A DNA stretch of 64,000 nucleotides from Tatumella citrea (GCF_002163585.1 NZ_CP015579.1:3782001-3846000); one strand, 5' to 3'; positions 45,421 to 54,657 are shown, numbered from the stretch's first letter. The notes: generated from the letters alone by a model not told the origin. A program made the numbers and translations.

Positions 45421-45595
45421 CGGGCGGCAACAGCCACACCGATGCGCTCAGCAAGTCTAAGAACTTCATTGCGAAATTCTGGGGAATGTTGCTTACTCGG
45501 TTTCTTACTGGTTGATACGGACTTTGACATATGAGTCACCTCTGGTTAAGAGTTTGCTCACTTAGTCGCGTGCCCACTATCGGCGGGTAGGATCA
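45421..45595 (-). pseudogene. IS3-group orfA 5' remnant with left end
   Basis: Read leftward: the tip TGATCCTACCCGCCGATAG, then ATG and about 38 codons MSKSVSTSKKPSKQHSPEFR and LRLAERIGVAVAAR, matching IS3 OrfA. It is cut at its right-hand coding end by the other IS3-family element, giving a nested order of insertions. Confidence 0.8.
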
Positions 45596-45750
45596 CTGAC
45601 GAAGGCATGCATGGCAGAAAGCGTGTGTATCGCCTGGGCGATCTGATCCATAAAAAAACCAATGTCAAGTTAATTTTTAATAAATCATCAAATAGCCAAA
45701 GACATAATATCATGTTCACGAAATTCTTCCTTACTCATTAGGAATTGAAC

Positions 45751-46029
45751 ATGAAAATATCAACACTTGCCATTACCGCAATACTTATTTCCCCCAGTTT
45801 TAGTCTGTTTGCCGCACAGTTGGGTTCCGAACCCTCAGGTCCCTTTGGTAGAGAACTCGGTACTATCTCTATATCCGGTATTAACGGGGACATGGATGAT
45901 ACTATTCATGTTCTTAAGATAAAAAGAACTGTGTTAGCTGCCCATCAAATAAACATCATCTCGCTGGATTCTCCAGGTAAATCTGATGCTTATTTAGGTG
46001 CTACAAAAATATTTTCAAGGTACTGCTGA
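45751..46029 (+). CDS. BhsA/McbA-like periplasmic protein (DUF1471)
   Basis: A 92-aa secreted protein with a signal peptide cleaved near LFAA. The mature part GTISISGINGDMDD and the tail AYLGATKIFSRYC follow the DUF1471 pattern (GxISVSG...DDL...GTAxIYK) of BhsA, McbA and YhcN, stress-induced periplasmic proteins affecting biofilm and envelope permeability. Its stop overlaps the next start by one base, so it is the first gene of the second RND operon, which is unusual for this family. The ATG follows AGGA seven bases upstream. The family call rests on a short match. Confidence 0.6.
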   Translation: MKISTLAITAILISPSFSLFAAQLGSEPSGPFGRELGTISISGINGDMDDTIHVLKIKRTVLAAHQINIISLDSPGKSDAYLGATKIFSRYC

Positions 46030-47141
46030 TGTCTGAAATGAAATTCACTTATCTGATAGTCCTGTGTGCTGCTTTGATGGGGTGCAAACAGGAGCAGGCA
46101 TCATCCAGTAGCGAAAAAAAAGCTGTTTTCGCTCAGTTAATCCACCTTCAACCCGTATCAACATCAGTAACATTGACTGGACGAACCAGTGAAACACTCA
46201 TCTCACAGGTTAGGCCTCAGGTTACAGGTATTATTGAGAAACGGGCCTTCAGGGAAGGAGAGTTTGTACATGCAGGCCAAGTACTCTATCTGGTGGATCC
46301 CGCGTCTTATAAAGCAGCTTATGATCAGGCTATTGCTGCTGTGGACAGTGCTAAAGCGGAACTGTTTTCTGCAAAGCTGAAGTACCTGCGCTATAACCGC
46401 TTACTAAGCAGCAATGTTATTTCCCAACAGGATGTTGATGATGCATTGTCAACATACAAGCAAGACACCGCAAATATTGAAGAGAAAAAGGCCGATCTTG
46501 AGACTGCTGCAATAAATCTTGATAGAACCACAATTCGCTCACCGATTTCCGGTATTGCGGGAGTATCGACGGTGACGCCCGGAGCCCTAGTAACGGCTAA
46601 TCAATCCGATTCATTGACCGACGTTCGCAAACTGGATCCGATATATGTCGATCTTCAGGAGCCATCAGACCAATGGCATAAGCTGAGAATGGATAATGGT
46701 GGTAAGGAAGAACAGGTTAGGCTGATGTTGGGGAATAGCACTATTTATTCGCAGGCTGGAAAACTTGAACTTGCCGAAGCGGCTGTAGATCCTTCTACAG
46801 GTACTATTAAATTGCGAGCCGTCTTCCCTAATCCTATGCATAGTCTGCTTCCAGGTATGTTTGTTCGCGCGATATTGCCAGGGATACATTATCAAAGTGC
46901 CGCCCTGGTACCTCAGAGCGCTGTAACTTTTGACCATAATGGTCAGGCATCGGTGATGACTGTATCGCCTAACGGCAAAGTCAAAGAGGTAAATATCATC
47001 ACGGATGGAGATTATAAAGGGAACTGGATTGTTACACAGGGCCTCCGGAATGGTGACCGTGTTATAACAGCTGGAAATAATCGTGTATCTCCTGGTGATG
47101 ATGTCACCGTCAAAAAAATAAAGGAGTCAGGGGAATCATGA
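46029..47141 (+). CDS. RND efflux periplasmic adaptor lipoprotein (cassette 2)
   Basis: A 370-aa AcrA/MexA-type membrane-fusion protein with a lipobox LMGC at residue 19. The barrel-sandwich halves are VRPQVTGIIEKRAFREGEFVHAG and TIRSPISGIAGVSTVTPGALV, with the coiled-coil hairpin between (about 95-165, including the RYNRLLSSNVISQQDVDDA turn). It overlaps both neighbours (1 bp with the BhsA-like gene, 4 bp with the pump), so all three are translated together. Base composition is lower in GC than cassette 1. Confidence 0.92.
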   Translation: MSEMKFTYLIVLCAALMGCKQEQASSSSEKKAVFAQLIHLQPVSTSVTLTGRTSETLISQVRPQVTGIIEKRAFREGEFVHAGQVLYLVDPASYKAAYDQAIAAVDSAKAELFSAKLKYLRYNRLLSSNVISQQDVDDALSTYKQDTANIEEKKADLETAAINLDRTTIRSPISGIAGVSTVTPGALVTANQSDSLTDVRKLDPIYVDLQEPSDQWHKLRMDNGGKEEQVRLMLGNSTIYSQAGKLELAEAAVDPSTGTIKLRAVFPNPMHSLLPGMFVRAILPGIHYQSAALVPQSAVTFDHNGQASVMTVSPNGKVKEVNIITDGDYKGNWIVTQGLRNGDRVITAGNNRVSPGDDVTVKKIKESGES

Positions 47142-50100
47142 TTTCACGTTTCTTTATTCAAAGACCGATATTTGCATGGGTGATTGCCATCTTAATCATG
47201 GTGGCCGGAGCTATTTCCCTGCTTAATTTACCGATCGCTCAATATCCTGATATTGCGCCGCCTTCAATTAAGATCGCAATGACGTATCCTGGTGCTTCAG
47301 CTAAAACCCTGGAAGACAATGTTACTCAGGTCGTGGAACAGCAGTTAACCGGCCTTGATGGCATGCTCTATTTCACCAGTACAAGTAGTTCGACTAGTGG
47401 GGTTGAGATTGACGTCTACTTTGACCAGAAAACCAATCCAGACATCGCCCAGGTTCAAGTACAAAACCAGGTCGCACGTGTAGAGTCTCGTTTACCGGCT
47501 GCGGTTGTTTCTCAGGGGATCGTGGTGATTAAACGCCAACCTGATTATCTTTTGATGATGGCTGTATATGATAAAACACGCAAAGCGACGGCTTCAGATC
47601 TTAGCGACTGGGTCGCCAGTAACATGCAGGATACTCTTTCACGTTTACCCGGCGTTGGGGATGTAAGAATCTTTGGCTCGCAACATGCAATGAGAATATG
47701 GCTCAATCCAGCCAAACTAGCTGAGTACAGCCTAATGCCGTCGGATATTAAAACGGCTGTGCAGTCAATGAATACTGATGTATCAGGCGGGAGCATTGGA
47801 GCACAGCCTGCTGCTCCTGGGCAGGCAATGACAGCAACCGTCAACGTTATGTCCCGCTTACAAACTGCGGATCAGTTTAAAAATATCATTGTTAAAACGA
47901 ATTCCGACGGTTCGGTCGTCCGGCTTTCTGATGTGGCAAAAGTCAGTATTGGCAACGAACAGTACGGTACTCAGGCCGAAATGAATGGTTATCCGGCTGC
48001 GGGGATTGCGGTGATGCTGGCTCCGGGTGCAAATGCGCTCGATACTGCAACACTGATTAAAAATAGGGTTGCAGAATATCAGAAAAATATGCCGCAGGGG
48101 TATACTGTTGTCTATCCCAAAGACAATACAAAGTTTATAAAAATTTCTGTAGAAGAAGTGGTCAAAACTCTCTTTGAAGCGATTTTATTGGTAGTAGTAG
48201 TGATGTATGTTTTCCTGCAAAACATCCGAGCTACATTAATCCCCGCGCTGACAGTACCTGTTGTATTATTGGGGACTTTCGGCGTACTGGCAGCTTGTGG
48301 CTATTCTGTTAATACCCTGACGTTATTCGGTATGGTGCTTGCTATCGGCTTGTTAGTCGACGATGCAATTGTCGTGGTTGAAAACGTTGAAAGAGTCATG
48401 AAGTTCGAACATTTGTCGCCTAAAGAAGCAACAATTAAGGCCATGTCACAAATTTCAGGAGCACTTGTAGCCATTGCTGTGGTCCTTTCTTCTGTTTTTC
48501 TGCCGATGGTTTTTTTTGGTGGGTCAACGGGGGTTATTTACCGTCAGTTTTCTGTCACTGTTATCTCAGCCATGCTGTTGTCTGTCGTGGTTGCGTTAAT
48601 ATTCACACCTGCACTATGTGCAACATTTCTACGCCATGTAGACACACCATCAAAAGGTTTTTTCCATCTTTTCAATCGTGGATATAGCCGGTTGGAATCC
48701 CGTTACAGTCATCGTCTTGTTAAGCTATTTCGTAAACCTGCAAAACTGTGCGTGTTATACGGCGCGATCCTGGCTGGAGTTATTTTCATGTTCCACACTA
48801 TTCCTACCAGTTTTTTGCCTGAAGAAGATCAGGGCTATCTTACAGTTCAGTACACCTTACCGGCTGGCAGTCTATTACCTCAGACACAGAAGATTGGCGA
48901 TCAAATCCGAAACTATTTTGAAACCTCCGAAAAGAATAATATTACCAATGTTTTCAATGTTAATGGTTTCAACTACAGCGGTAGCGGTCAGAATGCTGGC
49001 ATCGCGGTTATACGCCTGAAAGACTGGGATCTGCGTGAAGGTGAACATAATACCGCTGGTGCTGTTGCTGCACGCGCAAAAAGAATGCTGGGAAATATTA
49101 TCAATGCACGAATTGTGGTCTCGACACCTCCTGCAGTAACAGGAATGGGGCAGGTAGATGGTTTCAGCTTCCAGCTTGAAGCAACCGATGGTACATCACG
49201 AGCCAAACTAGCTAGTCTGAGAGATATGTTGCTGAAAAAAGCACATCAGGATCCCCTGCTGTCCATGGTCAGAAGTAATTCTCTGCCAGATACTTCACAG
49301 CTCGATTTTAATGTCGATTTCACTAAAGCCCGTGTGCTCTCTCTAACAAACAGTGATGTTACTAGTACCATAAGTAATGCCTGGGGAGGGAGTTATATTG
49401 ATGATTTTCTCGACCACGGAAGGGTTAAGAAAGTGTATATGCAGGGGCAGCCTGATTCCCGTTCAGGGCCAGATGACTTAAACAAATGGTTTGTTCGAGG
49501 TAGTGGCGGGAAGATGGCACCATTATCAGCCTTCACTACAGCGAAATGGACACGAGGCTCAGATTCTCTTGTAAGGTTTAACGGTAACGCTGCTTATGAA
49601 ATTGACGGAACCGGAGCTAAGGGGATCAGTTCTGGCCGGGCGATGGCGGAAATAGAGAAACTTCAACAGTCACTTCCTCCAGGTACCATCGGTGAATGGA
49701 GCGCACTTTCACTTCAGGAAAAAATTGCATCAGGAAGTGGGCCAGCGTTGTATGGAATATCTATTCTGGTTGTGTTTCTCTGTCTTGCAGCTCTTTATGA
49801 GAGCTGGAGTGTGCCATTTTGTGTCATGCTGGTAATCCCATTGGGTGTAGTAGGAGCATTATGCGCTATTTTTCTCAGGGGCCTCTACAATGATGTCTAT
49901 TTTCAGGTCGCATTACTGACTATTATTGGTTTATCTTCCAAGAATGCGATCCTGATTGTCGAATTTGCTGAAAGTGAGTATCGCAGTGGAATGGACGCGG
50001 GTAAGTCGGCTTTGCGTGGTGCCTGTTCACGTCTTCGGCCGATCCTGATGACATCTCTAGCGTTTCTGGCGGGGGTATTTCCACTAGCGATAGCAACGGG

Positions 50101-50239
50101 TGCGGGAGCAAACAGTCGTATTGCTATAGGAACAGGTATTATCGGAGGGACGCTAAGTGCCACTATATTGGCTGTACTGTTCATCCCAGTGTTTTTCTGC
50201 CTGATGAAGAAATGGCTCCCGGGTAGAACCATGCTTTAA
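47138..50239 (+). CDS. AcrB-type RND multidrug pump (cassette 2)
   Basis: A 1033-aa inner-membrane RND transporter very similar in layout to AcrB: MISRFFIQRPIFAWVIAIL at the start, GLLVDDAIVVVENVERVM near residue 405 with the two proton-relay aspartates, and FFGGSTGVIYRQFSVTVISAM in the fourth to sixth helix region. It lacks the long AcrB tail. Adaptor and pump are co-transcribed, but no outer-membrane channel gene is present, so TolC is presumed. A two-component system follows on the same strand after 78 bp. Confidence 0.95.
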   Translation: MISRFFIQRPIFAWVIAILIMVAGAISLLNLPIAQYPDIAPPSIKIAMTYPGASAKTLEDNVTQVVEQQLTGLDGMLYFTSTSSSTSGVEIDVYFDQKTNPDIAQVQVQNQVARVESRLPAAVVSQGIVVIKRQPDYLLMMAVYDKTRKATASDLSDWVASNMQDTLSRLPGVGDVRIFGSQHAMRIWLNPAKLAEYSLMPSDIKTAVQSMNTDVSGGSIGAQPAAPGQAMTATVNVMSRLQTADQFKNIIVKTNSDGSVVRLSDVAKVSIGNEQYGTQAEMNGYPAAGIAVMLAPGANALDTATLIKNRVAEYQKNMPQGYTVVYPKDNTKFIKISVEEVVKTLFEAILLVVVVMYVFLQNIRATLIPALTVPVVLLGTFGVLAACGYSVNTLTLFGMVLAIGLLVDDAIVVVENVERVMKFEHLSPKEATIKAMSQISGALVAIAVVLSSVFLPMVFFGGSTGVIYRQFSVTVISAMLLSVVVALIFTPALCATFLRHVDTPSKGFFHLFNRGYSRLESRYSHRLVKLFRKPAKLCVLYGAILAGVIFMFHTIPTSFLPEEDQGYLTVQYTLPAGSLLPQTQKIGDQIRNYFETSEKNNITNVFNVNGFNYSGSGQNAGIAVIRLKDWDLREGEHNTAGAVAARAKRMLGNIINARIVVSTPPAVTGMGQVDGFSFQLEATDGTSRAKLASLRDMLLKKAHQDPLLSMVRSNSLPDTSQLDFNVDFTKARVLSLTNSDVTSTISNAWGGSYIDDFLDHGRVKKVYMQGQPDSRSGPDDLNKWFVRGSGGKMAPLSAFTTAKWTRGSDSLVRFNGNAAYEIDGTGAKGISSGRAMAEIEKLQQSLPPGTIGEWSALSLQEKIASGSGPALYGISILVVFLCLAALYESWSVPFCVMLVIPLGVVGALCAIFLRGLYNDVYFQVALLTIIGLSSKNAILIVEFAESEYRSGMDAGKSALRGACSRLRPILMTSLAFLAGVFPLAIATGAGANSRIAIGTGIIGGTLSATILAVLFIPVFFCLMKKWLPGRTML

Positions 50240-50317
50240 TATATCGGCCCGCAGTTCACTGGTCTGTGAAGTATGGCAGTCCAGTGACTGCTTCGACTGA
50301 CAGTATGGAGATAATTC

Positions 50318-51016
50318 ATGAGTAGTGTACTTTGCGTCGAAGATGATGAGTTCTTCGCTCGTGAAATAATACATGCGTTGGCTGAAGCAGGAATTTCGGC
50401 ACAACATGTGATTACAGCAGCAGAGGCGATAAGTTGTCTTGAGAACGAAAGCTATGATCTGATTACTCTTGATCGTGTGCTGCCGGACCTCGATGGTATT
50501 GAACTACTGAAAAAAATTCGTGCTATCAAGAGTGATACGCCGGTGATCATGATAAGTGGTATGAATTCAGTAGATGATCGTGTTTCAGGTATTTCAGCTG
50601 GTTGTCAGGATTACATTGTCAAACCTTTCTCATCTGAAGAAGTTGTCGCACGAATTCTTGTTCATCTACGCTTCAGTAAAGTAATCACTGATACCAGTAT
50701 GCTGAGCGTAGAAGGTATTCAACTTGATCTTATCGAGAAGACGCTCTGTTTTGGTAAGGTTTACATGCCACTCAAAAGTGTTGAGTTTAGGCTGATGAAC
50801 ATGTTAATGCGCAATCATGGTATTCTCATTACCCGACCGATGATCCTCGAAGCAGTCTGGGGATACAAATTCGATCCTGGTACGAAAGTGATCGATGTTC
50901 ATATAAATAATCTTCGAAAAAAACTTGATGCGTTGTCTTCATCTCTGCAAATTATAAATCTCAGAGGTGCTGGTTTCGTCCTTAAATCCCCGGATGATAA
51001 TGAAGAGTCTATTTAA
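50318..51016 (+). CDS. OmpR-family response regulator (cassette 2)
   Basis: A 232-aa regulator with receiver (D52 in ITLDRVLPDLDG, K102 in YIVKPFS) and a winged-helix output domain (MPLKSVEFRLMNMLMRNHGILITRP... VIDVHINNLRKKLDALSSSLQIINLRGAGFVL). It overlaps the kinase gene. The upstream 78-bp gap holds an imperfect stem (CAGTTCACTGG/CCAGTGACTG), possibly a partial terminator after the pump. Its likely target is the pump operon itself. Confidence 0.9.
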   Translation: MSSVLCVEDDEFFAREIIHALAEAGISAQHVITAAEAISCLENESYDLITLDRVLPDLDGIELLKKIRAIKSDTPVIMISGMNSVDDRVSGISAGCQDYIVKPFSSEEVVARILVHLRFSKVITDTSMLSVEGIQLDLIEKTLCFGKVYMPLKSVEFRLMNMLMRNHGILITRPMILEAVWGYKFDPGTKVIDVHINNLRKKLDALSSSLQIINLRGAGFVLKSPDDNEESI

Positions 51017-52358
51017 AACCACATACTTTAGAATGTCATTCATTGCGCTTTTGGTCTCGGCGTTATGTATTGTTATATTATCTCTTTCAGTTTACTACCA
51101 GGCAAGGAACATCCTCATTGTGCAGAACGATCAAGCCATATTTAATCAGGTGAATACAATTTCTATGCTACCGATAGATAAGATGATTCAGGCATTGAAT
51201 AATAGGCTAACGAACGATTATAGACAGGTTTTTTATGGAGGGGTTTTTGATTCGACAGGAGAATATATTGCTGGAAATATTACAACTGAACCTCCAAGAA
51301 ATGAATATTCCATAAAGCCTTACCGAGCAAGAATAGCAGGAATCCCCAATGAAATCAGGATGGTAAGGAAAGAGCTTGCAAATGGTGATGTTTTATATTT
51401 CGGTGTGTATATAAAACTCATTTCAGAAATGAAACTTATTATTTTTACTGCTACATTAACATGCCTGGCATTTATGTCACTCGGTGCTGGAATAATTGGA
51501 GTCATTCGTAGTGTAAAAACAGTTAGAGACCTAATGGATATTCAAGAGATTACCAGGGTTATTAGTCAGGGTGATTTTCGACAACGGATTCATAATATGA
51601 CTGGTAATAATGAAATTGATACACTAGTAGAACATATAAACATTATGCTGGAAGATATTGAAAAGTTAACTGGAGAAATCTATGCCATTAATAAGAATAT
51701 TTCCCACAACCTTTTTTCGCCTCTAATTAGGCTGCGAGGTGTAATCAGTGAAATATCTCAGCTAGCAGCTATCAATACTGGTAAAAAAGAGCAGGAAGTC
51801 CTGAGCATCGCCGAAAGTGAAATAGAAATGATCCTAAAAAGATTTTCTGCGCTTCAGAGAATTTCTTCCATTGAGAGTCGTACAAAATATTCTGGCATGT
51901 CCTTTTTTCATCTTTCTGAGCTAAAGAATGATATAGAGGAGATCTTCGAACCTTATAGTGTCGAAACAGGGACCAAATTTGAGGTTCTCGATAGTGATGG
52001 TTTTATCTATGCTGATAAGGGATTATTATTTGAAGCAATATTCAACCTTGTAGAGAACTCTTTTAAATATTGCCCTTCCGGAAGCATTATCACATTAATC
52101 TTTTCTTCCTCGAAGAATAAAACTAATATTGTGGTACAGGATAATGGCAATGGAATAACAGATGAAAATTACCTTGACATTATTAACCGATATTCCCGTG
52201 CAGACGGAGGGTATGATGTATCAGGAACTGGTATCGGGTTGTCAATTGTAAGTTCTGTTGCCAGGTTGCATGGTTTCGAATTACAAATTGAAAATCTCAA
52301 CCCAGGATTAAAGGTTGCACTCATTGCTGAAAATAGTAATTATCGTCCTTCTGTGTAA
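51000..52358 (+). CDS. Sensor histidine kinase with HN-type H-box (cassette 2)
   Basis: A 452-aa kinase with membrane segments at about 13-33 and 145-168, a periplasmic loop of about 110 residues, HAMP, and the phospho-acceptor H236 in NISHNLFSPLIRLRG. The residue after the histidine is N instead of the usual E or D that assists catalysis, so phosphotransfer or phosphatase balance may be altered. The ATP site looks intact (NLVENSFKYCP, DNGNGI, GTGIGLSIV). It overlaps the regulator gene by 17 bp; an ATG two codons earlier is equally possible. Codon use is AT-rich. Confidence 0.87.
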   Translation: MKSLFKTTYFRMSFIALLVSALCIVILSLSVYYQARNILIVQNDQAIFNQVNTISMLPIDKMIQALNNRLTNDYRQVFYGGVFDSTGEYIAGNITTEPPRNEYSIKPYRARIAGIPNEIRMVRKELANGDVLYFGVYIKLISEMKLIIFTATLTCLAFMSLGAGIIGVIRSVKTVRDLMDIQEITRVISQGDFRQRIHNMTGNNEIDTLVEHINIMLEDIEKLTGEIYAINKNISHNLFSPLIRLRGVISEISQLAAINTGKKEQEVLSIAESEIEMILKRFSALQRISSIESRTKYSGMSFFHLSELKNDIEEIFEPYSVETGTKFEVLDSDGFIYADKGLLFEAIFNLVENSFKYCPSGSIITLIFSSSKNKTNIVVQDNGNGITDENYLDIINRYSRADGGYDVSGTGIGLSIVSSVARLHGFELQIENLNPGLKVALIAENSNYRPSV

Positions 52359-52375
52359 AAATGCGATTTTATCAA

Positions 52376-52729
52376 TTATAAATTTTTTTCAAGGATAATT
52401 CTTCGGTATTCGGCTGGGGGGTAACCAGTAATTCGCTTGAATACACGCGTGAATTCCTGTTGACTGCTATAACCATATTTGATAGCAACGTCTAGTATTT
52501 TATATCTATTCTCTACAATATCTAATTTTGCCATTTCCAATCTCCGATGACGAATATAGGTAGCAAGAGAAATATCCATGTATTCTTTGAAAATTCGCTG
52601 GAGATACCAACGAGAGTAACCGGCACGACTAGCTACACTTTTAATGGAAAGATCATCGCTAAGATTATGCTCTATCCATACAATGAGATCGTCTATAACA
52701 CTGGAATAAATATTGGTTGGCCGATGCAT
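52376..52729 (-). CDS. RamA/SoxS/MarA-type AraC activator
   Basis: A 117-aa single-domain AraC-family activator. Two helix-turn-helix units are visible: IKSVASRAGYSRWYLQRIFKEYM near 28-50 and ILDVAIKYGYSSQQEFTRVFKRITGYPP near 78-105. There is no effector domain, so like RamA and MarA its activity is set by its own expression. It lies tail-to-tail with the kinase of the second RND cassette, and members of this group typically raise efflux and lower porins. It is clearly distinct from the core soxS in this window. Confidence 0.88.
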   Translation of the reverse strand: MHRPTNIYSSVIDDLIVWIEHNLSDDLSIKSVASRAGYSRWYLQRIFKEYMDISLATYIRHRRLEMAKLDIVENRYKILDVAIKYGYSSQQEFTRVFKRITGYPPAEYRRIILEKNL

Positions 52730-52915
52730 AGTAATACCTAGTAAAAAATGATTATCTACAGATTAATACAACTTCCTTATTGACTGGGTTAATACTAATT
52801 AACTTGACAATCAGATTATTTATCCCGCAAGGATGTGTAAGTATCCCTGCCAAAAGAACCATTCACTTTTAGAGATCTTCGGACATACTGAATATGTTCC
52901 CTGAAGGAGATCGCT

Positions 52916-53182
52916 ATGCGTAAAGCCCGATTTACTGAACACCAGATTATCGCCGTTCTGAAGTCTGTTGAAGCCGGCCGAACGGTGAAGGATGTCTGCC
53001 GCGAGGCCGCAATTTCAGAAGCCAGCTATTACAACTGGAAAGCGAAATATGGCGGAATGGAAGCTTCTGATATCCGCAAAATCAAAGACCTGGAAGACGA
53101 AAACCGGCGTCTTAAACAGATGTTCGCTGATCTGAGTCTTGAGAACCGTGCACTGAAAGACGTTATCGAAAAAAAGCTTTAA
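52916..53182 (+). CDS. IS3-family transposase OrfA
   Basis: An 88-aa DNA-binding protein: helix-turn-helix from ARFTEHQIIAVLK to DVCREAAISEASYYNWK and a C-terminal leucine-zipper-like region (DLEDENRRLKQMFADLSLENRALKD). The slippery heptamer A-AAA-AAG (53170-53176) lies in the zero frame just before the stop, allowing a -1 shift into orfB to make the OrfAB transposase. Confidence 0.92.
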   Translation: MRKARFTEHQIIAVLKSVEAGRTVKDVCREAAISEASYYNWKAKYGGMEASDIRKIKDLEDENRRLKQMFADLSLENRALKDVIEKKL

Positions 53183-53187
53183 AACCA

Positions 53188-54027
53188 GTGATAAAGCGTG
53201 AGCTCGCCCATTATCTGATCTCGCAGTTTACAATGAGCACACGTCAGGCATGCAGGACATTATCACTGAGCAGGACGGTATTTTTCTACAAACCGGATAC
53301 ACGGCGTAATGACGTTGTCATTGAAGCCCTCACAGAACTCGCTGAGCGCTATCCGCGATACGGTTTTAAGAAGCTTTTTCAGATCATTCGCCGGCAGGGC
53401 CATGTCTGGAACCATAAGCGGGTTCACCGGATTTACTGCCTGCTGAAACTGAATTTCAGACGCAAAGGAAAACAGCGTTTGCCGGTACGTAATCCGGCGC
53501 GGCTGGCGACACCAGAGGCAATAAACCAGAGCTGGTCGGTTTATTTTATGCACGATGCTCTGGTCAGTGGCAGACGTTTCCGGACATTCAATGTGGTGGA
53601 TGACTTTAACCGTGAAGCACTGGCCATAGAGATTGACCTGAATATTCCTGCTCAGCGGGTCATCAGAGTATTGGATCGAATTGTTGCTCACCGTGGCTAT
53701 CCGCTGAAACTGAGGATGGATAGCGGACCGGAATTTATCTCACTGATACTGTCCCAGTGGGCTGAAGATCACGGTGTGCAACTGGAGTTCATTCAGCCCG
53801 GAAAACCCACTCAGAATGCTTTTATTGAACGATTTAACCGGACATACAGGACTGAAATACTGGATTTTTATCTGTTCAGAACACTGAATGAAGTACGGGA
53901 AATTACAGAGCGCTGGCTGACAGAATATAACCGCGAGCGACCTCATGAATCCCTGAATAACCTGACGCCGGAAGAATACCGGTTGATGGCTGAAAAACCG
54001 GAAACCTCAAAAAGTGTCTGGAACTAA
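53188..54027 (+). CDS. IS3-family transposase OrfB with altered catalytic site
   Basis: A 279-aa integrase-core protein with HTH_21-like N-terminus and retroviral-type DDE domain. The second and third acidic residues are D178 (RMDSGPEF) and E214 (FIERFNRTYR), 35 residues apart as expected. At the first position, 58 residues before D178, the residue is Y119 (WSVYFMHDAL) where family members have D (WSxDFMHD). GAT to TAT is a single base change. This copy is therefore predicted inactive, although otherwise full length. It starts at GTG or, as fusion, through the frameshift. Confidence 0.9.
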   Translation: MIKRELAHYLISQFTMSTRQACRTLSLSRTVFFYKPDTRRNDVVIEALTELAERYPRYGFKKLFQIIRRQGHVWNHKRVHRIYCLLKLNFRRKGKQRLPVRNPARLATPEAINQSWSVYFMHDALVSGRRFRTFNVVDDFNREALAIEIDLNIPAQRVIRVLDRIVAHRGYPLKLRMDSGPEFISLILSQWAEDHGVQLEFIQPGKPTQNAFIERFNRTYRTEILDFYLFRTLNEVREITERWLTEYNRERPHESLNNLTPEEYRLMAEKPETSKSVWN

Positions 54028-54180
54028 AACAGGTATGCTTACACTGTAGCTGAGGGCTAGTGCCAAATCTACAATAAACATCTGAAATTTAATGCTTAAT
54101 CATGGTAAAGGATGGTCTTAAAATGAGTTCAAAATCCATATCTTGAAACACACGATTTCTTAGTCAATTTTTATCATTGC

Positions 54181-54657
54181 TTATCCTTTCCCAGAAGGTG
54201 GGATTTCCTTATCAAACGGTCGCAAAATTTGAGCTGTATCTCTATGAGAAGGTATCTCCACGCCTTCCGGTAGAATTTTATCAACGCTGTCCATTTGCAT
54301 GCCTTTCTGCCGCACATGGAAAGCGATCTGCTGCCAGCGGCGTAGCCATTGTTCTTCCTTTCGCTTGTAGGCCTCTAGCTCGGCTTTGAGGCGATCCACC
54401 TCTATCTGAAGTTCTTTCGCCTCTTTAGTTGCCTGATCTTTAGTTTTCACCAAGCCACCCGATAGTGACCGTTTGGCGTTGTCGTAAGCGGCTTTAATTT
54501 CGGACTTGGCCTGAAGCGACTGACGACTAAAGCCAAAACGCTCTTCCAACGCAGCCCAAGTGAGTTTTGCCCCAAGCTCGCCGAGTGCCCAGCGGTCCAA
54601 ATCGGTAACTATTGCATTGATGTCACTGTCGGACATTCTCCTGAAGCGATTAACCAT
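54181..54657 (-). CDS. Small coiled-coil protein of recombinase operon (GinD/TnpC-like)
   Basis: A 158-aa protein with an N-terminal part resembling a helix-turn-helix (LTWAALEERFGFSRQSLQAK, about 33-52) and a central coiled coil (TKEAKELQIEVDRLKAELEAYKRKEEQWL, about 78-106). Small proteins of this kind close the gin operon of GInt islands and, as TnpC, the Tn554 transposition operon, where they influence recombination. It overlaps the preceding recombinase gene by 8 bp. It is the gene furthest from the ssb junction. Confidence 0.72.
   Translation of the reverse strand: MVNRFRRMSDSDINAIVTDLDRWALGELGAKLTWAALEERFGFSRQSLQAKSEIKAAYDNAKRSLSGGLVKTKDQATKEAKELQIEVDRLKAELEAYKRKEEQWLRRWQQIAFHVRQKGMQMDSVDKILPEGVEIPSHRDTAQILRPFDKEIPPSGKG

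Larger units (their letters stand above)
52836..54043 (+). mobile_element. IS3-family insertion sequence, 1208 bp
   Basis: The tips are TGTAAGTATCCCTGCCAAAA and, inverted, TGTAAGCATACCTGTTTTAG. It has two frames with a frameshift signal. No clear target duplication is seen (GATG left, CTGT right), so it may have recombined after insertion. The element separates the RamA-like gene from the gin-like operon. The transposase appears catalytically damaged (see orfB). Confidence 0.9.
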
